NCBI GenBank assembly: GCA_030748635.1
Contig: JASMLP010000001.1
Span: forward strand, 77,986 to 141,985
Source: Planctomycetota bacterium
GTDB taxonomy: Bacteria; Planctomycetota; JACQVV01; JASMLP01
Length of the DNA: 64,000 bases
Direction: 5' to 3'
The position numbers and the translations under genes were made by a program. Positions 29,215 to 38,431 of the stretch are shown here, one piece after another. The number at the start of each line of letters is the position of its first letter. Position 1 is the first letter of the stretch. The notes beneath the pieces are model-generated. The model ran no database searches, was not told the DNA's origin, and saw only the letters and a list, made by a program, of their open reading frames with translations.

Positions 29215-30009
29215 ATGAATCGACTCCGATGGACCGACACTCACTGCCACCTCGATCAGATCGAAGACCCACAAAAAGCTCTCGAGGACGCGCTCACCTC
29301 AGGGGTGGAGCGCATCGTCGCGGTTTCGGAGGGACCAGAATCGATCGAATCGATTCTTCACCTGGGTTCTCGATATCCCGACCGTATCCTGGTGGGCCTG
29401 GGGATCCACCCCGTCTCGGCGGTTCGCCTCAGCCGAGAAGTCGTAGAAGAGACACTCCAAACGATCCAAGCGCGCCTCCCAGAAGCTCAGGTCTTGGGTG
29501 AAGTCGGCCTGGACCATAAATGGGCCACGGACGAATCTTCCCAAACATGGCAACTGGAGGTTCTACGACGCCAACTCGACTGGGCCGCCCACGAACGAAT
29601 TCCAGCCAATTTCCATTCTCGCCGATGCGAACGAGCGGTCATGAACGAAGCGATCCGATTTCACCAGGAGACCGGCCTGGGAGCCCAACTCCACTGGTTC
29701 ACCCATTCCAAAAAACTGATCCGAATCACCAACGATGCCGGCATATTCATCTCCGTCGGTCCACGGATTCTCGACTGTGACGAGACCCAAAAAGTCGTCC
29801 CGACCATCGACATGGACCTCTTGCTCCTCGAAACGGACAGCCCCGTACCTTTCGGCGGCAAATCAGCTCGCCCTGAGTGGATCCACGAGGTCGGTCACCA
29901 TGTCGCCCAACTCCTGGGCATCGATGTCACCGAACTTTCGATCCGGACCGAAGCCAACTTCGACCGCTATCTTTCCATGGGGCGAGATTCCAAGGAGGTC
30001 CCCCGATAA
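29215..30009 (+). CDS. TatD family metal-dependent hydrolase (putative DNase)
   Basis: This 264-residue TIM-barrel hydrolase has the metal ligands of the TatD family: H10 and H12 in TDTHCHLD, Glu in GEVGLDH, His in the strand after IPANFHS, His in LHWFTHS, and Asp in LLETDSPVPF. Relatives are 3'-5' DNases/RNases and D-amino-acyl-tRNA deacylase-like enzymes. It is slightly more divergent than E. coli TatD, with FHSRR where FHxR is usual. It stands alone between the divergent acyltransferase and the convergent kinase gene, and no Shine-Dalgarno sequence is evident. Confidence 0.9.
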   Translation: MNRLRWTDTHCHLDQIEDPQKALEDALTSGVERIVAVSEGPESIESILHLGSRYPDRILVGLGIHPVSAVRLSREVVEETLQTIQARLPEAQVLGEVGLDHKWATDESSQTWQLEVLRRQLDWAAHERIPANFHSRRCERAVMNEAIRFHQETGLGAQLHWFTHSKKLIRITNDAGIFISVGPRILDCDETQKVVPTIDMDLLLLETDSPVPFGGKSARPEWIHEVGHHVAQLLGIDVTELSIRTEANFDRYLSMGRDSKEVPR

Positions 30010-30044
30010 ACCGTTTCAGAGCATACTCGAGAAACCGATCTTGC

Positions 30045-33000
30045 TTATCGGTTCCTCGATCTCCCCAGTTGATCTAGCGCTTTTCGGGCCCACGTCTGCA
30101 CCTCTGGGAGACGGCGAGTTCCACGATTTTCCAGCACCGCGCGATAACTTTCCTCAGCCCCATCCGAGTCGCCATCCTCGATTTCTCGTTTCAATCCGAT
30201 CAGATAGGCGAAAAGGTCCGGATACGAACCTCGTACCTCCCCGGCGACTAAATCCTTTTCACTCCAGTGCTTGAAAAACCGATAGATCCTTCCGGTCGCT
30301 TCCTGACGATCTACCAGCGATTCGAAACGGGTATCGAGAACATTTCTGTAAACCTTGAAAGATCTCTGATCTCCGATTCGTAGGGAAAGATCGCAAAGAC
30401 GCAATACCGCCAACCACGTCCACGGATTGCTGAATTCTGCATGATGAAAAAGGATCGGCTTCAAAGTCGCTATCCGAAGCTCCGGATCATCCTGCTGATC
30501 CGCCAGCTCGAATTGGACCGCAGGGCCCTCACCGACCGCCACCCAGTACCCCTTCGCACCCACGAACACATAGCACTCTCTGCGTTCCCGAAAACCGATG
30601 GTGTCCAGATAACCTGGATGTAACGTTCCAACCTTCCACCAGCACTCGCGCGCCTCCTCTTCTCGACCCAGCGACCGAAGAGCAACCCCTCGATATAGGA
30701 AAGGCTCGGGCCAACCCGGGAGCAAATCACCCGCTCTCCCCAACTCCACCTCCGCCTGCCCCCATATTCCCAACCCCAACCAGGCCATGCCGGTATACAA
30801 ACACGCTCGAGGAAATAGAGAAGACGTTTCAGAAATCGGCTCGAGCAGATCGATCACTTTGCGAATCGACTCCCGACGCTGCTCCCGGCGTCGATCGGCC
30901 AGGCGAAGAAGGATCCAAGCTCGTTTCAGTCGGTCCGAATCCCCCCGAATCGGTTCGGCCAGATAGGCGGTGACCGTGTCGAACTGGCCCCTCTCCAAAG
31001 CAAGATCTATTCTCAGGTCCCGTTCGGCATCTCCGCCTTTCCCCAGAAAAACGCCAACTGTGGAAAGCACCTTGGAAGCCTCTTTCCACGCTCCGGTAAT
31101 CAAAAAGAATCGGACCCCAGCTCGAATCGCTATACGAATATCCTCGGCGGCAAATCGCCCCGAAGAAAAGTCTGCGAGAAGACGGGTTCGATCTCGATAT
31201 CGAGAAAACTGTTCCTCCAGCGGCCCCTGAATCTGTCGGAAAAAACGTTCGCTGAGCTGATCTACCAACGGTTTGAGAGGGGCTATCTCCACGACAACAT
31301 CCCGATTCGACACCTGCCCCCAGGCAGTATCACTCCGGTTCAAGTTGAGCATGATCAGAAGTCGTTCACGCAAAGCGAACATCAGGAAATGGTCAGAATC
31401 CCCCTGCGCTAACCGAAACAATCGATTGTCAAAACCCAGATTCTTTTCCACATCGACCTGATGCTGCAGCAATACCAGCGAACGCTCCATCTCCCCCAAA
31501 GCGTCCCTCAGTTTGCCCGAGTCGAAATAGGACAGCGACCTCAGGAGAGCCACCGCCCAGTTCCGAGGCAAGGCCTCCGCCAAGCGGTTCAAATCCTCCA
31601 GAGCTTCCCGAGCGTAACGCTCTCGATACACCCCCTGAGCACTTCCGGCGGCCAGCATCCCACCCATGACCCGAAGCATCCGAAGAGATTCCAGGCCTGG
31701 ATAATTTTCACACAGGTCTCGAAGCCGTACCAACGCCTCACGATCCTTGCCGGTATTGAGATCGACCAGCACTCGATTGAGTCCCGCTGACAGTTTTTGA
31801 TAGGGACGAACCTCACTCGTAACCACCCAGCGTTCTCGTAATTTCTGGTATTCACGCATGGCTCCCAACCAGGCTTCTGACTCTTCGAGGATCTTCCGAA
31901 CCCCAGCATGGTCGCCCCGATTCACCCCCAAATCGACTCGCTCTCTCACCTCCCGCAACAGATCCTGACGACTCTGATCCACACCTCGAATCGCCCCGGC
32001 ATGACTCGGTTCGATCGCAAGAGCCTTTCGATAGGCTTCGATCGCCTCTGCATAGCTCCCCTGCTCCCGCGCGTACCCAGCTTCCTGAAGACATTCGACC
32101 AGGCTCCGGGAGCGCGAAAATCGATTCCCAACCAGAATGCCGTACGTCATGGCCAACAGCAGAGCCAACAACAAAGAGGCGGACAATGTTCGATTTCGAC
32201 CGACCCATCGACCAAAAGCTTCCAAAGCCCCCGGGGGCCGGGCTTTGATCGGGTGACCGGCAAGAAACCGAGAAAGATCTTCACCCAGAGTCAAAGCGCT
32301 CCGATATCGGCGAGATGGATCCTTCTCCATGCAACGCAAACAGATCGTCTCGATATCCCTGGAAATCGTCGGATCGATTTTCCGTAAAGGTGGAGGAGTG
32401 GTGTGAAGCACTTGCTGACACACATCGAAAGGATCGTCTCCTCGGTAAGGTGCTTGACCGGACAACAGGTGATAGAGGGTCGCCCCCAGGCTATACACAT
32501 CACTGCGAGCCCCGATCGTCAGACGCTCCCCCCGAACCTGCTCCGGAGACATGTAAGGAGGTGTACCCATCGCCGTACCGGTCCGGGTTAACTGAACACT
32601 CGCCTCGAAATCCGCCGCGAGTCCGAAATCACTCAGAAAAGCGGTACCACAACGATCCAGCATGATATTCGAGGGCTTCACATCGCGGTGCACTATGCCG
32701 GCCCGATGAGCCGCATAGAGCGCGGAACTGATCTGCTGACAGATCCCAGCCGCCCGGCGAGGAGACAGAGGACCGGATTCCTGAACCTCCTGAGCTGCCG
32801 ACTTCCCTTCGATGAATTCCATCGAAAAATAGTGTCGACCGTCCACCTCACCCGTATCGTGAACCGCGACGATATTTGGATGATTCAGCTTCCCTGCCGC
32901 CTGAGCCTCTCGACGAAAACGCTGAATCAATTCCTCCGAAGCATGCTCCCCCGCGATAAGAACCTTGAGAGCCACCCTACGTCCCAGATCGACCTGACGA

Positions 33001-33920
33001 GCACGATAGACGATTCCCATCGCTCCCCGACCGACCTCTTCGAGCAGTTCATAATCGCCTAGCCGATCGAGAACGACCGATGGGGACTTGGACTCTGCGA
33101 CCTCCAACGATTCGATCGGTAAGACCGAGTCCGATCGCCATCCCGAACCTTCCTGAACACCCTCGGACTCATTCACCAGATCCCGAAGCGTGCCACGACA
33201 AAAATCCACGATTTCCGTGTCGAATCCGGAAGGAAGCGTTCGATCACAGATATCCGGTGGAGGAGCCTCCTGATCTTCTTCGAGAGCAGAGCGTCCTCGA
33301 CGACCGAAATATTTCGAAACCCACTGTTCGATCTGATCAATTTCCAGGCGGGAGCGATTTTGAAGCAACGCCGTCACCCGTTCGGTGGTATGAGTTCCGT
33401 ATCGGAAACGAAGGAGTTCAAAAACCACCTCCATATCGATCAACGACTGCTCGAGCCCGAGCCGACACAACCGCAGAAAAGGACTCTTCAGTTTATGTGG
33501 CGCAGACTCCCGAACCTGCTCGAAGGATTCGAGAATACGGGCTGAACGCTCCTCCAAGCCCCCCTTCTCAGCTGGAGACAATTTCGCTCGCTCCAGACAC
33601 CGATGACAAAGCCAAGCATTCTCTTCGGCCCGCGGGTGAGCCAAAAATCCGATGAAATCGGGTTCACTGAGATGGCCCGACACCAGCAGTAGGTGAATCT
33701 GCAGCATGGCCGGGTCGACCGGTGCGTAGGGCCACCCTTCCCTCAACAGGCGATCGGAGTGGGCGGTTCCTATTTGACCCTCTCGACTCAGAATCGAAGC
33801 GAGAGTCGTACCGTGATCCTGAGACCTTCGCCGGTCTCGAATCGTGGCCATCATGTCGTCCGCGGTCAACAGACCCCGCCACAGGATCGCACGACACAGA
33901 TAAAGATCTTGCAGGAACAT
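30045..33920 (-). CDS. Large Ser/Thr protein kinase with N-terminal GspE-like module and TPR-rich C-terminus
   Basis: This 1291-residue Hanks-type kinase is anchored by one membrane helix (about 580-597). Kinase landmarks are VGRGAMG (297-303), K319, HRDVKPSN (H411), DFG (431-433) and GTPPYMSPEQ, so it should be active. The first 60 residues (AILWRGLLTADDM and LASILSREGQIG) resemble a GspE/MshE N-terminal repeat. Residues 60-290 are unrecognised and helical. The roughly 690 residues after the helix are probably periplasmic and include TPR-like helical pairs such as ARNQGSYAEAIEAYRKAL-type units. No cognate phosphatase is adjacent. It converges with TatD, leaving 35 bp. Confidence 0.9.
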   Translation of the reverse strand: MFLQDLYLCRAILWRGLLTADDMMATIRDRRRSQDHGTTLASILSREGQIGTAHSDRLLREGWPYAPVDPAMLQIHLLLVSGHLSEPDFIGFLAHPRAEENAWLCHRCLERAKLSPAEKGGLEERSARILESFEQVRESAPHKLKSPFLRLCRLGLEQSLIDMEVVFELLRFRYGTHTTERVTALLQNRSRLEIDQIEQWVSKYFGRRGRSALEEDQEAPPPDICDRTLPSGFDTEIVDFCRGTLRDLVNESEGVQEGSGWRSDSVLPIESLEVAESKSPSVVLDRLGDYELLEEVGRGAMGIVYRARQVDLGRRVALKVLIAGEHASEELIQRFRREAQAAGKLNHPNIVAVHDTGEVDGRHYFSMEFIEGKSAAQEVQESGPLSPRRAAGICQQISSALYAAHRAGIVHRDVKPSNIMLDRCGTAFLSDFGLAADFEASVQLTRTGTAMGTPPYMSPEQVRGERLTIGARSDVYSLGATLYHLLSGQAPYRGDDPFDVCQQVLHTTPPPLRKIDPTISRDIETICLRCMEKDPSRRYRSALTLGEDLSRFLAGHPIKARPPGALEAFGRWVGRNRTLSASLLLALLLAMTYGILVGNRFSRSRSLVECLQEAGYAREQGSYAEAIEAYRKALAIEPSHAGAIRGVDQSRQDLLREVRERVDLGVNRGDHAGVRKILEESEAWLGAMREYQKLRERWVVTSEVRPYQKLSAGLNRVLVDLNTGKDREALVRLRDLCENYPGLESLRMLRVMGGMLAAGSAQGVYRERYAREALEDLNRLAEALPRNWAVALLRSLSYFDSGKLRDALGEMERSLVLLQHQVDVEKNLGFDNRLFRLAQGDSDHFLMFALRERLLIMLNLNRSDTAWGQVSNRDVVVEIAPLKPLVDQLSERFFRQIQGPLEEQFSRYRDRTRLLADFSSGRFAAEDIRIAIRAGVRFFLITGAWKEASKVLSTVGVFLGKGGDAERDLRIDLALERGQFDTVTAYLAEPIRGDSDRLKRAWILLRLADRRREQRRESIRKVIDLLEPISETSSLFPRACLYTGMAWLGLGIWGQAEVELGRAGDLLPGWPEPFLYRGVALRSLGREEEARECWWKVGTLHPGYLDTIGFRERRECYVFVGAKGYWVAVGEGPAVQFELADQQDDPELRIATLKPILFHHAEFSNPWTWLAVLRLCDLSLRIGDQRSFKVYRNVLDTRFESLVDRQEATGRIYRFFKHWSEKDLVAGEVRGSYPDLFAYLIGLKREIEDGDSDGAEESYRAVLENRGTRRLPEVQTWARKALDQLGRSRNR

Positions 33921-34031
33921 CGAGGCGTCCCCTCCCGGAAGCGCTCAGAGGCGAAGAAGTATAGGTCAGCCCTCCCGGAGAGTCAAAAATCCCGCCCTCC
34001 ATCCAGCCGAAACCTCGAAAACAGCAGAAGT

Positions 34032-34229
34032 TCAAGAAGAGCGGGGGGAATTATCCGGTTCGACCTGCTCGAGTTGCTGAATCAAAAGGTTGATCGCCTC
34101 GACTTCTAGCGAAACCCGGTGAGCCTTCTCCTCAAACTCCTCGGCCAGATCCTTCAACTCCATGTACTGCTGGATGAGAAGATCCCTTTTCTTGCAATAT
34201 TCTTTCAAATTGTCGATTTCGGGTTTCAT
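34032..34229 (-). CDS. Small coiled-coil protein coupled to lgt
   Basis: This 65-residue, highly charged protein is predicted to be almost entirely helical with heptad character, from LKEYCKKRDLLIQQYMEL through EFEEKAHRVSLEVEAINLL. I do not recognise a family. The ATG overlaps the lgt stop codon as ATGA, and GGGAG lies 7 nt upstream, so it looks like a real, translationally coupled gene. Its role is unknown; a partner or regulator of a neighbouring process would be guesswork. The kinase gene begins 111 bp further downstream on the same strand. Confidence 0.7.
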   Translation of the reverse strand: MKPEIDNLKEYCKKRDLLIQQYMELKDLAEEFEEKAHRVSLEVEAINLLIQQLEQVEPDNSPRSS

Positions 34230-35074
34230 GATGAATCTCCCAGCGCCTCACGCCACCTTTCTTCGCGCACCATACCCAATCGTCTCAGTATGCACCACCC
34301 AACAAAACCGAGACCTATGAACAAAAGACTCGTCCACTGCCCGCTCGTCAACTGCAAACTGAGCCCCTCATATTGTGGGGTGTCGTCACGAAACATCTCG
34401 AGCGTGAACCGATAAATTCCATAGAGGACAAAAAAAGAAGCGAAAATCTCTCCGTGCTGCCGACGCCGCTTATAGAGCCAGGTCAACAGGAGAAACAGCA
34501 CAAGACCGAGTACCGAAGCGTATATCTGACTTGGATGAACAGGAGGACTTTGCAACGCGCTGGAAGCGATACTTCCCCGCTCGACATGGGCCATGTAAGG
34601 CAGTGTTCCGGGGTCATATCGAACCGCCAACGGAAAGTCAACCGAGCAGACGCCTCCCCAGCAGCAACCGTTGAAATAACAACCCAGTCGTCCGAACGCG
34701 AGTCCGATCGGGAGGGAGGGAGTCAGCGCGTCCGCGGTCTTGAGCACCGGCAAATGACGACGCTTCATCAAAATAATCGCTCCCAGAGCCCCCCCAAAGA
34801 ATCCGCCGTGAAAAACGAGTCCTCCTTCCCAGATCTTGAAAATATCCATCCAGCCATCCAGTCGTTCGTAGTACTGACACACATACCACGTCCGAGCTCC
34901 GAGGATCCCACAGATCATGGCCGCCAGAGCCAAATCGTAGATATGTTGTTCCTCGATCCCGATCGTTCGTGCTCTGCGGGTAGCCACATGAATCCCCAGA
35001 ACAAATCCCAACATGATCATGAATCCGAACGAATGGATGGGAATCCCGAATATTTCTATCAAAGTCTGGCGCAT
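34226..35074 (-). CDS. lgt: Prolipoprotein diacylglyceryl transferase
   Basis: Lgt transfers diacylglycerol to the lipobox Cys of prolipoproteins in the inner membrane, the first step of lipoprotein maturation. The 282-residue polytopic protein has the HGGFFGG motif and the signature GRLGCYFNGCCWG, with Cys residues in place of the NF/E of E. coli. It also has the conserved HPSQIYAS motif and RFTLEMFRDD. The window contains several lipoprotein substrates (at 7355, 43719 and 51369). A 65-aa coiled-coil gene is coupled to its stop codon. A TAAGAT box 9 nt before the ATG, with no Shine-Dalgarno, may be a weak leaderless promoter. Confidence 0.93.
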   Translation of the reverse strand: MRQTLIEIFGIPIHSFGFMIMLGFVLGIHVATRRARTIGIEEQHIYDLALAAMICGILGARTWYVCQYYERLDGWMDIFKIWEGGLVFHGGFFGGALGAIILMKRRHLPVLKTADALTPSLPIGLAFGRLGCYFNGCCWGGVCSVDFPLAVRYDPGTLPYMAHVERGSIASSALQSPPVHPSQIYASVLGLVLFLLLTWLYKRRRQHGEIFASFFVLYGIYRFTLEMFRDDTPQYEGLSLQLTSGQWTSLLFIGLGFVGWCILRRLGMVREERWREALGDSS

Positions 35075-35220
35075 GAGGGCCGTATCTTAGCACTCCACCA
35101 TCCGAAACGACCAGGCAACAAGAATCTATTCTTGACCCCGAGACCGCAGATCGGTTCACTGTCGTACCTTTCTCTTCACCACTCGAACCTTTCAAACCGA
35201 CAACCCCAGGGACAACAACC

Positions 35221-35991
35221 ATGAAGGGCATTATTCTTGCCGGCGGAACAGGATCCCGGCTTCATCCCTTGACCAAGGTCACGAACAAGCACCTCCTCCC
35301 GGTGGGCTCGGTGCCGATGATCTATCATCCGATCCAGGCGCTGGTCAATGCGGGCATCGAAGAGATCATGATCGTGACCGGCGGAAACTCCGCCGGTGAC
35401 TTTCTTCGGCTACTGGGAAACGGGAAAGACTTCGGACTCAAACATCTCGACTACACCTTCCAGGAGGGTGAGGGGGGGATCGCCGCCGCTCTCCGACTCG
35501 CCGAACACTTCAGCGAACATCAACGGATCGTGGTCATCCTCGGAGACAACATCATCGAGGGATCCATTCGAGACGCGGTCGATCGTTTTCGAAACCAGCC
35601 CGAAGGCGGGCGAATCCTTCTCAAGGAAGTTCCCGACCCCGAACGGTTCGGTTGTCCGGTCTTCGATGGAGACCGGATCGTCCGGATCGAAGAAAAACCC
35701 GAAAATCCGGCCTCTTCGTTTGCCGTTACGGGCATCTACATGTACGACAACAAGGTTTGGGACATCATCTCCACCCTGGTCCCCTCCGGGCGTGGAGAGC
35801 TCGAAATCACCGATGTCAACAACGCCTACATCGAAGCGGGAACTCTGCACCACGACCTTCTAGAAGGATGGTGGACCGACGCCGGCACATTCCCCTCCCT
35901 CCTGCGAGCCAATCTCCTCGCTGGGATGAAAGAGGGAATGACCGAGGAACTGGATCTCCCCTCTATTTTGCCGACCCCAACCTCCGACTGA
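35221..35991 (+). CDS. Sugar-phosphate nucleotidyltransferase (glucose-1-phosphate thymidylyltransferase-like)
   Basis: This 256-residue Rossmann-like nucleotidyltransferase has the NTP loop GGTGSRLHPLTKVTNKHLLPV, an ILGDN metal motif and IEEKPENP. It should make an activated sugar such as dTDP-glucose. It is shorter than RmlA (about 290 aa) and lacks the usual C-terminal helices for the allosteric site, so the exact sugar and nucleotide are uncertain. A GGGA sequence lies about 9 nt before the ATG. No rmlBCD genes are adjacent. It is divergent from lgt and convergent with the ubiA-like gene (10 bp between stops). Confidence 0.87.
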   Translation: MKGIILAGGTGSRLHPLTKVTNKHLLPVGSVPMIYHPIQALVNAGIEEIMIVTGGNSAGDFLRLLGNGKDFGLKHLDYTFQEGEGGIAAALRLAEHFSEHQRIVVILGDNIIEGSIRDAVDRFRNQPEGGRILLKEVPDPERFGCPVFDGDRIVRIEEKPENPASSFAVTGIYMYDNKVWDIISTLVPSGRGELEITDVNNAYIEAGTLHHDLLEGWWTDAGTFPSLLRANLLAGMKEGMTEELDLPSILPTPTSD

Positions 35992-36001
35992 ATCGACCTG
36001 A

Positions 36002-36874
36002 TCAGCCCCAGAGATACATCCAGCACAGACCGAGATGAGCAACGAGGAGGTGGAGATACATCCATCTCCAAGCCGATCTCGACCGAGGATTTCGCAGGCC
36101 CCAAACCCCAGGCAAACCCAAGATCATCAGCCCCCCCGCCAGCCAGAAGGCTCTTTCCAGGTCGAGTTGAATCACTTCGAGCCAGGCGCCTAGAGGCCAC
36201 CCCAAAAAGGGGATCAAGAAGAAGGGGGCTACAACCCGAACACTCCGATCCAACCCCCAGACCACCGGCAGGGTCTGGTAACCCACCGCACGATCTCCGT
36301 CGAGATCACCCAGGTCCTTGGTGACATGCGTTCCCAGAACGTAGAGCACAAAAATGCCCCCCAGCCAGAACGGTTCGATTCCGCTTTGCCAGACCGGAGA
36401 GACCAGGGACCAGCCCAAGCAAAACACCCCCAAACCTCGGCTCATAGCCAAAACAATCGCGGCACGGCCCCATCTCCGCCTCAATCTCAAGGGGGGACAT
36501 GAATAGGACCAGGTGGAAACGAGCAGAAATAACAGCCAGATCCAGCTCGTGCCTCCGAGTCTTCCGATCAAGAAAGTCGCCCCGCCCAAAGTTATCAGCG
36601 CAAAAGTTCTCGCCTGCTTGAGACTCAAAAGACCGCAAACGAGTGGACGATCCGGATGATTGATTCGATCGGCCTCCAGATCCCAGATCTGATTCCAAGC
36701 ATTCGATCCGGCATTCAAGAGCATTCCCCCCAGACCGGCCCAAACCACAACTTCCAGAGGAGGAAACGCTTCCAACCCGACACGAGACGCAATCAGAGCG
36801 GCAGAGATGATCCCGACCGGAGGAAAGAGAAGCGTCCGAGGCCGAGCCAGCCGAAGGAGAGCAGAGACCGTCAA
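36002..36874 (-). CDS. UbiA family prenyltransferase
   Basis: This 290-residue polytopic membrane prenyltransferase has the first Asp-rich motif NQIWDLEAD (N61, D65, D69) and the second motif DLGDLDGDRAVGYQTLP. The length and motifs fit the UbiA superfamily (quinone, heme or chlorophyll-type side-chain attachment, or geranylgeranylglyceryl phosphate synthase-like). I cannot pick the acceptor. Translation starts with TTG overlapping the yraN stop as TTGA, with GAGGG 6 nt upstream. It is the last gene of the ruvA-trmD-rplS-yraN operon. Confidence 0.9.
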   Translation of the reverse strand: MTVSALLRLARPRTLLFPPVGIISAALIASRVGLEAFPPLEVVVWAGLGGMLLNAGSNAWNQIWDLEADRINHPDRPLVCGLLSLKQARTFALITLGGATFLIGRLGGTSWIWLLFLLVSTWSYSCPPLRLRRRWGRAAIVLAMSRGLGVFCLGWSLVSPVWQSGIEPFWLGGIFVLYVLGTHVTKDLGDLDGDRAVGYQTLPVVWGLDRSVRVVAPFFLIPFLGWPLGAWLEVIQLDLERAFWLAGGLMILGLPGVWGLRNPRSRSAWRWMYLHLLVAHLGLCWMYLWG

Positions 36875-37239
36875 TCCATGCCCTCACCCAGGAATGCTCC
36901 GGGGTACTGTCGACATTCGAAATCGTTCCCCGAAGCCCAAACAGCCACGACATCAAAACGGACTCCCCGCTCAGGAACCTTCTTTCGGCCGGCCAAGTAC
37001 CAGAGAGCGACGCTCTGGATCCGACGCTGTTTCGAAACCGTTATCGCCTCTTCTGGGCACCAACCGGTTCCGGCCCGCCGGGTCTTCACCTCAACAAAGA
37101 CCAGAGAGGTGCCATCCCGAACGATCAGATCGATCTCTCCCCGAGGACACCGATAGCGACTCTCGAGAATCTTGTAACCGAGAGAACGCAGATACCGGGC
37201 GGCAGCCTGTTCGCCCGCCACCCCGAGTTTCTGCCTCAA
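36871..37239 (-). CDS. YraN/UPF0102 family endonuclease-like protein
   Basis: This 122-residue protein has the restriction-endonuclease-like core of the UPF0102 family: E10, GEIDLI (E35, D37) and FVEVKTRR (E50, K52). Relatives are often encoded near rplS, as here. The cellular role is unproven, although a DNA nuclease or Holliday-junction-type function has been suggested from the fold. The TTG start has GAGG about 9 nt upstream. It sits 12 bp after rplS and overlaps the ubiA-like start. Confidence 0.9.
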   Translation of the reverse strand: MRQKLGVAGEQAAARYLRSLGYKILESRYRCPRGEIDLIVRDGTSLVFVEVKTRRAGTGWCPEEAITVSKQRRIQSVALWYLAGRKKVPERGVRFDVVAVWASGNDFECRQYPGAFLGEGMD

Positions 37240-37251
37240 AATCGATCGCCT

Positions 37252-37692
37252 CTAGGCCTGGGATCCTTCGGTCGCCCCGTCTTCGGCAGCACCCGAAGAC
37301 GTGGGAGCCTGGGCCTTGCTCTTGGAGCCGGCCTTGGTGTCCTCTTTGCGCCAGATCTTTTCCTTGACCCGAACCCCCTTGCCCACCCGATCCCTCAGGT
37401 AGTACAAGCGAGCCCGTCGCACGTCGCCACGACGCTTGACGGCGATATCCAGAACGCTTGGAGAATGAAGAGGAAAAGTTCTTTCAACCCCTTCACCCTG
37501 AACAATTCTTCGAACCGTAAAGGTTTCCCGAACTCCCGCACCCTGACGTTTGATGACCGTGCCGTTGAATATCTGCACACGCTCTTTTTCACCTTCTTGA
37601 ATGCGCACATGCACATCAATGGTGTCCCCGACATGAAATTCGGAGATTTTTTCCTTCATGTTTTGCGCTTCGAGTTCATCCAGAATTCCCAT
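37252..37692 (-). CDS. rplS: 50S ribosomal protein L19 (bL19)
   Basis: This ribosomal protein lies at the 30S-50S interface. The core FHVGDTIDVHVRIQEGEKERVQIFNG and the RVGKGVRVKEK end are typical. A C-terminal extension of about 30 residues rich in Ala, Ser, Gly and Glu is not part of the conserved fold. I start at the ATG at 37692, preceded by AAGGAG at 7 nt, which gives 146 aa; six extra codons upstream are unsupported. The gene overlaps the end of trmD by 17 nt, as expected for a coupled pair. Confidence 0.97.
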   Translation of the reverse strand: MGILDELEAQNMKEKISEFHVGDTIDVHVRIQEGEKERVQIFNGTVIKRQGAGVRETFTVRRIVQGEGVERTFPLHSPSVLDIAVKRRGDVRRARLYYLRDRVGKGVRVKEKIWRKEDTKAGSKSKAQAPTSSGAAEDGATEGSQA

Positions 37693-38431
37693 CACGACAC
37701 TCCTTTTCACGACCCCCGATGGAGGGCCTCATGGTTTCTTGTTCTTTTTGATAACGCTCCCAAAGACGAGGTCGCCTCGATCGAGTGCGTTCTTCTCGCT
37801 GCTGCTCTCGCCAGCGACAAATGGCACCGTGATCTCCGCTACGCAGGACTTCAGGAACTTCCATTCCACGGAAACGTGGAGGACGAGTGTAATGAGGATG
37901 ATCCAAAAGTCCATGGGAGAATGAATCCTCTATCGCACTTTCTGGGTCTCCAAGTACCCCGGGTAGGAGCCGAACAACACTATCGATGAGGATCATCGAA
38001 GGCAGTTCACCCCCCGTCAAAACGTAGTCTCCGACCGAGATTTCCTCGAAATCCAGCCCCTCCCTGATCCGCTCGTCAAATCCCTCGTAATGACCGCATA
38101 ACAGCAACAGATGATCCGATCGAGAAAGATCACGAGCACAAGCCTGGTCGTAGGGTCGGCCTTGAGGAGAGAGGAGAATCCGACGAACCGGTCGGTCGAC
38201 AGGAGAAGTCAACGATTCCACCGCTCGATAGACAGGCTCCGCGCTGAGCACCATTCCGGGACCGCCCCCATAGGGCCGATCGTCCACACTCCGATGACGA
38301 TCGGTTGAGTAATCTCGCAAATCGTGCACTTCGATCGACACCTTCTCAGCCCGCTGAGCCCGGCGCAAAATACTCTGTCCCAGCACCGCGCCGAACATCT
38401 CTGGAAAAAGGGTCAAGACATCGATCCGCAT
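37676..38431 (-). CDS. trmD: tRNA (guanine-N1)-methyltransferase TrmD
   Basis: TrmD methylates G37 of tRNAs and so prevents frameshifting. The SPOUT-knot sequences are present: YGGGPGMVLSAEPV, LLCGHYEGFDERI and SVGDYVLTGGELP. The start is the ATG at 38431 (251 aa), matching the canonical MRIDVLTLFPEMF beginning, with AAGGG 8 nt upstream. It overlaps ruvA by 19 nt and rplS by 17 nt. The usual partners rpsP and rimM are absent; ruvA takes their place. Confidence 0.97.
   Translation of the reverse strand: MRIDVLTLFPEMFGAVLGQSILRRAQRAEKVSIEVHDLRDYSTDRHRSVDDRPYGGGPGMVLSAEPVYRAVESLTSPVDRPVRRILLSPQGRPYDQACARDLSRSDHLLLLCGHYEGFDERIREGLDFEEISVGDYVLTGGELPSMILIDSVVRLLPGVLGDPESAIEDSFSHGLLDHPHYTRPPRFRGMEVPEVLRSGDHGAICRWREQQREERTRSRRPRLWERYQKEQETMRPSIGGREKECRDGNSG

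Noticed and set aside
30033-30053. Hairpin AACCGAT/ATCGGTT between the TatD and kinase genes
   Set aside because: The 7-bp stem has a 7-nt loop and no T-run on either side, so a terminator is not supported; it also covers the last kinase codons.
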